From Algoriphagus kandeliae (GTDB taxonomy: Bacteria; Bacteroidota; Bacteroidia; Cytophagales; Cyclobacteriaceae), in the NCBI RefSeq assembly GCF_004571135.1, contig NZ_SPSB01000004.1, positions 186,001 through 250,000 on the forward strand: DNA of 64,000 bases. The letters are read 5' to 3'. Position numbers and translations under genes: made by a program. The notes under the pieces were generated by a model, which worked only from the letters and a program-made list of their open reading frames with translations, was not told the origin of the DNA and made no database searches. Positions 62,248 through 64,000 of the stretch are shown piece by piece (the stretch's first letter is position 1; the number at the start of each line of letters is the position of its first letter).

Positions 62248-63126
62248 TTACAACTCCTTAGGATCAAAAATCAGTGGAAAGAACTTCCCTTCCATTTTAT
62301 GTCCTTTCGGAATCACAGGAACACCTTCCAAAAGTGGTTCATCGATATTGGATACGGTGCCATCAGCAAAGACATTCAAAACAAAGGCTTTTCGGGACCT
62401 GTCTGAATAATTGGCAAAGCTCCCATGCACTAAAAGTGGATGATGAAAAGCCGCATAACCTGCTTTCAGAGGAATAGCCACTGGTTTAAAATCAGCCTTT
62501 TGCTCTTCAGTCATCATGGCCATCAAGCCATCCATTTCACCTGCCAGTGCAGGTTTTTCTAAAAGTCCCCAACGATGCGACCCCGGCACATACTGGAGAC
62601 AACCGTTTTCTTCTGTGGCATCATCCAGTCCACACCAGCAGGTCAAGTGCTGCATCTCGATTGTTCGAGTCCAGTAGCTGTAATCCTGATGCCAGGCGAC
62701 ATTCCCACCATGATGGGCAGGTTTGCAAAAAAGCTGATCATGCCAAAAGCGAACAGCTCTATCTCCCAGCAATTGAGAAGCAGCCATGCGAAAAGCTGGA
62801 TTCCAAATCACATCGTGAAAAGCCTCAGCTATTCGCCAATGTCCCAAGGAATGAAAAAGCACCTTGTTTGGATCCCCGGATTCATTGCTGTGAAATTCAT
62901 GAAATAGATGATGAAGCGGATGCTTGGGATCCATGACCTCATCAAGCGCTTTTTTTAGGGTTTCGATTTGTTTTTCATCCAAAAGCTTGATGCCTGCTAA
63001 ATATCCATTCTCCTCAAAAAACTGAATCTGCTCCGGACTGAGGCGATATTGATCCCAATCGGAGGCAGTTTTAGGCTGAAGAAACAGATCAGTAATAGGG
63101 TGATGAAAATCGGCGAGGTCTTGCAT
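62248..63126 (-). CDS. Phytanoyl-CoA dioxygenase (PhyH) family protein
   Basis: From the ATG at 63126 the protein has 292 residues; a start at 63147 is also possible. The Fe(II)/2-oxoglutarate facial triad is visible as HQD in AWHQDYSYW and the distal His in HPLLVHGSFAN, with an Arg in RSRKAFVLNVF that would bind 2-oxoglutarate. Members hydroxylate diverse small molecules, lipids or halogenated compounds; the substrate is unknown. It stands alone between DUF808 and the M48 peptidase gene. Confidence 0.88.
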   Translation of the reverse strand: MQDLADFHHPITDLFLQPKTASDWDQYRLSPEQIQFFEENGYLAGIKLLDEKQIETLKKALDEVMDPKHPLHHLFHEFHSNESGDPNKVLFHSLGHWRIAEAFHDVIWNPAFRMAASQLLGDRAVRFWHDQLFCKPAHHGGNVAWHQDYSYWTRTIEMQHLTCWCGLDDATEENGCLQYVPGSHRWGLLEKPALAGEMDGLMAMMTEEQKADFKPVAIPLKAGYAAFHHPLLVHGSFANYSDRSRKAFVLNVFADGTVSNIDEPLLEGVPVIPKGHKMEGKFFPLIFDPKEL

Positions 63127-63199
63127 GGATTCTGAGCTATTGAACAAATTTGAAGTTAAAAAATCTTGTTATGATTTCCTTTCTTCTTTTCTCATTCAT

Positions 63200-64000
63200 T
63201 TAGCTTTCTAGCCTCTGCAACCTTTGAAGCAATGGCGGATGTGAATAATTCACAAACACATACCAAGGGTGTGGATTTATATTGCTGAGTGTTTTGACCG
63301 ATAAAGTTTTGAGTGCCTCAGCTAGAGGCTTTCCTGCAAAAGTTTCCTTAGCAAAAGCATCTGCCTCAAATTCATTTTTTCGGCTGAGCCAATTCATCCC
63401 TATACCGATGATCATTGAAATCGGAGAAAAAAGCATTGTAAAGCCAATGATATTCAGTTGGGCTGACCATTCTTGCCCACCTAGAGCCAGACTCATAGCT
63501 TCACTGAAAATAAATTGGGAAAGTAGAAAAAGAAGCAAACCAACTTGTAAAATCGAAGTAATCATTCCCAAAATGATATGCTTCTTTTTGTAGTGTCCAA
63601 TTTCATGTGCCAATACTGCAACCAACTCATCCGGTGGATGCTGATCCAATAAAGTATCATAAAGGACCACCTTCTTTCTTTTTCCAAAACCGGAAAAAAA
63701 GGCATTCGCTTTTGCAGAGCGCTTGCTTCCATCCATCACGAAAATATTGTCCAAGGGGAAGGACACGGATTTGGCATAATGAATAATCTTTTGCTTAAGT
63801 TCTCCATCCTCAAGGGGTGTGAGTTTATTGAATAAGGGCAAAATCCAAGCCGTGTAAAACAGGTTAATCAGAATCATAAAAGTGGCAGCCACCAACCAAA
63901 ATATCCACCAAAAGTGGGGGCCCATTTTATGAATCAACCCCAAAAAAACAAGCAATAATCCTCCTCCTATCAAAAGACTGAGGACATATCCTTTGAGTTT
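63200..64000 (-). CDS. M48 family (Ste24-type) metallopeptidase, 5'-truncated
   Basis: The frame remains open to the window edge, so the start is outside. About 266 residues are visible. The zinc site is HEIGH in VLAHEIGHYKKKH, with the third ligand in NEFEADAFAKE. Several hydrophobic helices flank the catalytic part, and FFSGFGKRKKVVLYDTLLDQHPPDELV is the usual Ste24/CAAX prenyl protease 1 region. It is an inner-membrane protease of unknown substrate in bacteria. The reading GYVLSLLIGGGLLLVFLGL upstream of the internal TTG shows that the protein extends further. Confidence 0.93.
   Translation of the reverse strand, partial: KLKGYVLSLLIGGGLLLVFLGLIHKMGPHFWWIFWLVAATFMILINLFYTAWILPLFNKLTPLEDGELKQKIIHYAKSVSFPLDNIFVMDGSKRSAKANAFFSGFGKRKKVVLYDTLLDQHPPDELVAVLAHEIGHYKKKHIILGMITSILQVGLLLFLLSQFIFSEAMSLALGGQEWSAQLNIIGFTMLFSPISMIIGIGMNWLSRKNEFEADAFAKETFAGKPLAEALKTLSVKTLSNINPHPWYVFVNYSHPPLLQRLQRLES

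Overview
The window is chromosomal DNA from a member of the Bacteroidota, most likely of the Cytophagales and close to Algoriphagus/Cyclobacteriaceae. I infer this from the type B T9SS sorting protein, DUF3667, the PheT-coiled coil-ZapA-RNase Y gene order, the cytochrome-b type SdhC, the pairing of a beta-helix lipoprotein with an SO2930-type diheme cytochrome, and promoters of the Bacteroidota form TTTG-N20-TAnnTTTG. The species is an inference; no rRNA is present.

Layout. 1-3540 is the right end of a probable integrated mobile element: a truncated unknown gene, a RecA-like AAA ATPase, DUF3871 and a short RadC. It abuts the 3' end of tRNA-Ser(GGA) at 3553-3640. 3734-9896 (minus) is a tightly coupled operon with two membrane glycosyltransferases, a small acidic protein, a SpoIIE phosphatase, a polysaccharide deacetylase, TatD and asparaginase; ruvC diverges from it. 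10.5-14.3 kb has a palindromic intergenic repeat, an outer-membrane barrel protein, a Crp-like regulator and the beta-helix/diheme cytochrome pair. 14.3-17.3 kb (minus) is a symporter-GNAT-racemase operon. 17.4-20.9 kb is sdhCAB. 21.2-27.3 kb carries a T9SS substrate, a DCC protein, a divergent SbtA/LysR pair and fabD. 27.4-34.7 kb (minus) carries DUF3667, two MFS transporters, Nnr and an ExbB/ExbD proton-motor operon.

35-41 kb holds a GMC oxidoreductase, two paralogous secreted TIM-barrel proteins, an NHL-type protein, a VOC protein and, at about 37.74-38.33 kb on the minus strand, a gene-free stretch that reads as a large structured RNA. This RNA is the most interesting object in the window. 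It has three copies of a three-way-junction module with compensatory base changes, many UUCG and GNRA hairpins all oriented for minus-strand transcription, and a strong intrinsic terminator. I do not recognise it as tmRNA, RNase P RNA, SRP RNA or any riboswitch I know.

41-47 kb is a hexuronate-type module: a TRAP transporter divergent from altronate dehydratase and tagaturonate reductase. 47-54.4 kb (minus) is housekeeping: MtfA-like peptidase, rny, zapA, pheT, DUF1684, chromosomal radC and rpsT. 54.6-64 kb carries a PLC-like protein, an aminotransferase, a YdeI-like protein, PEP synthase, a ThuA-like protein, DUF808, a phytanoyl-CoA dioxygenase family protein and a truncated M48 peptidase.
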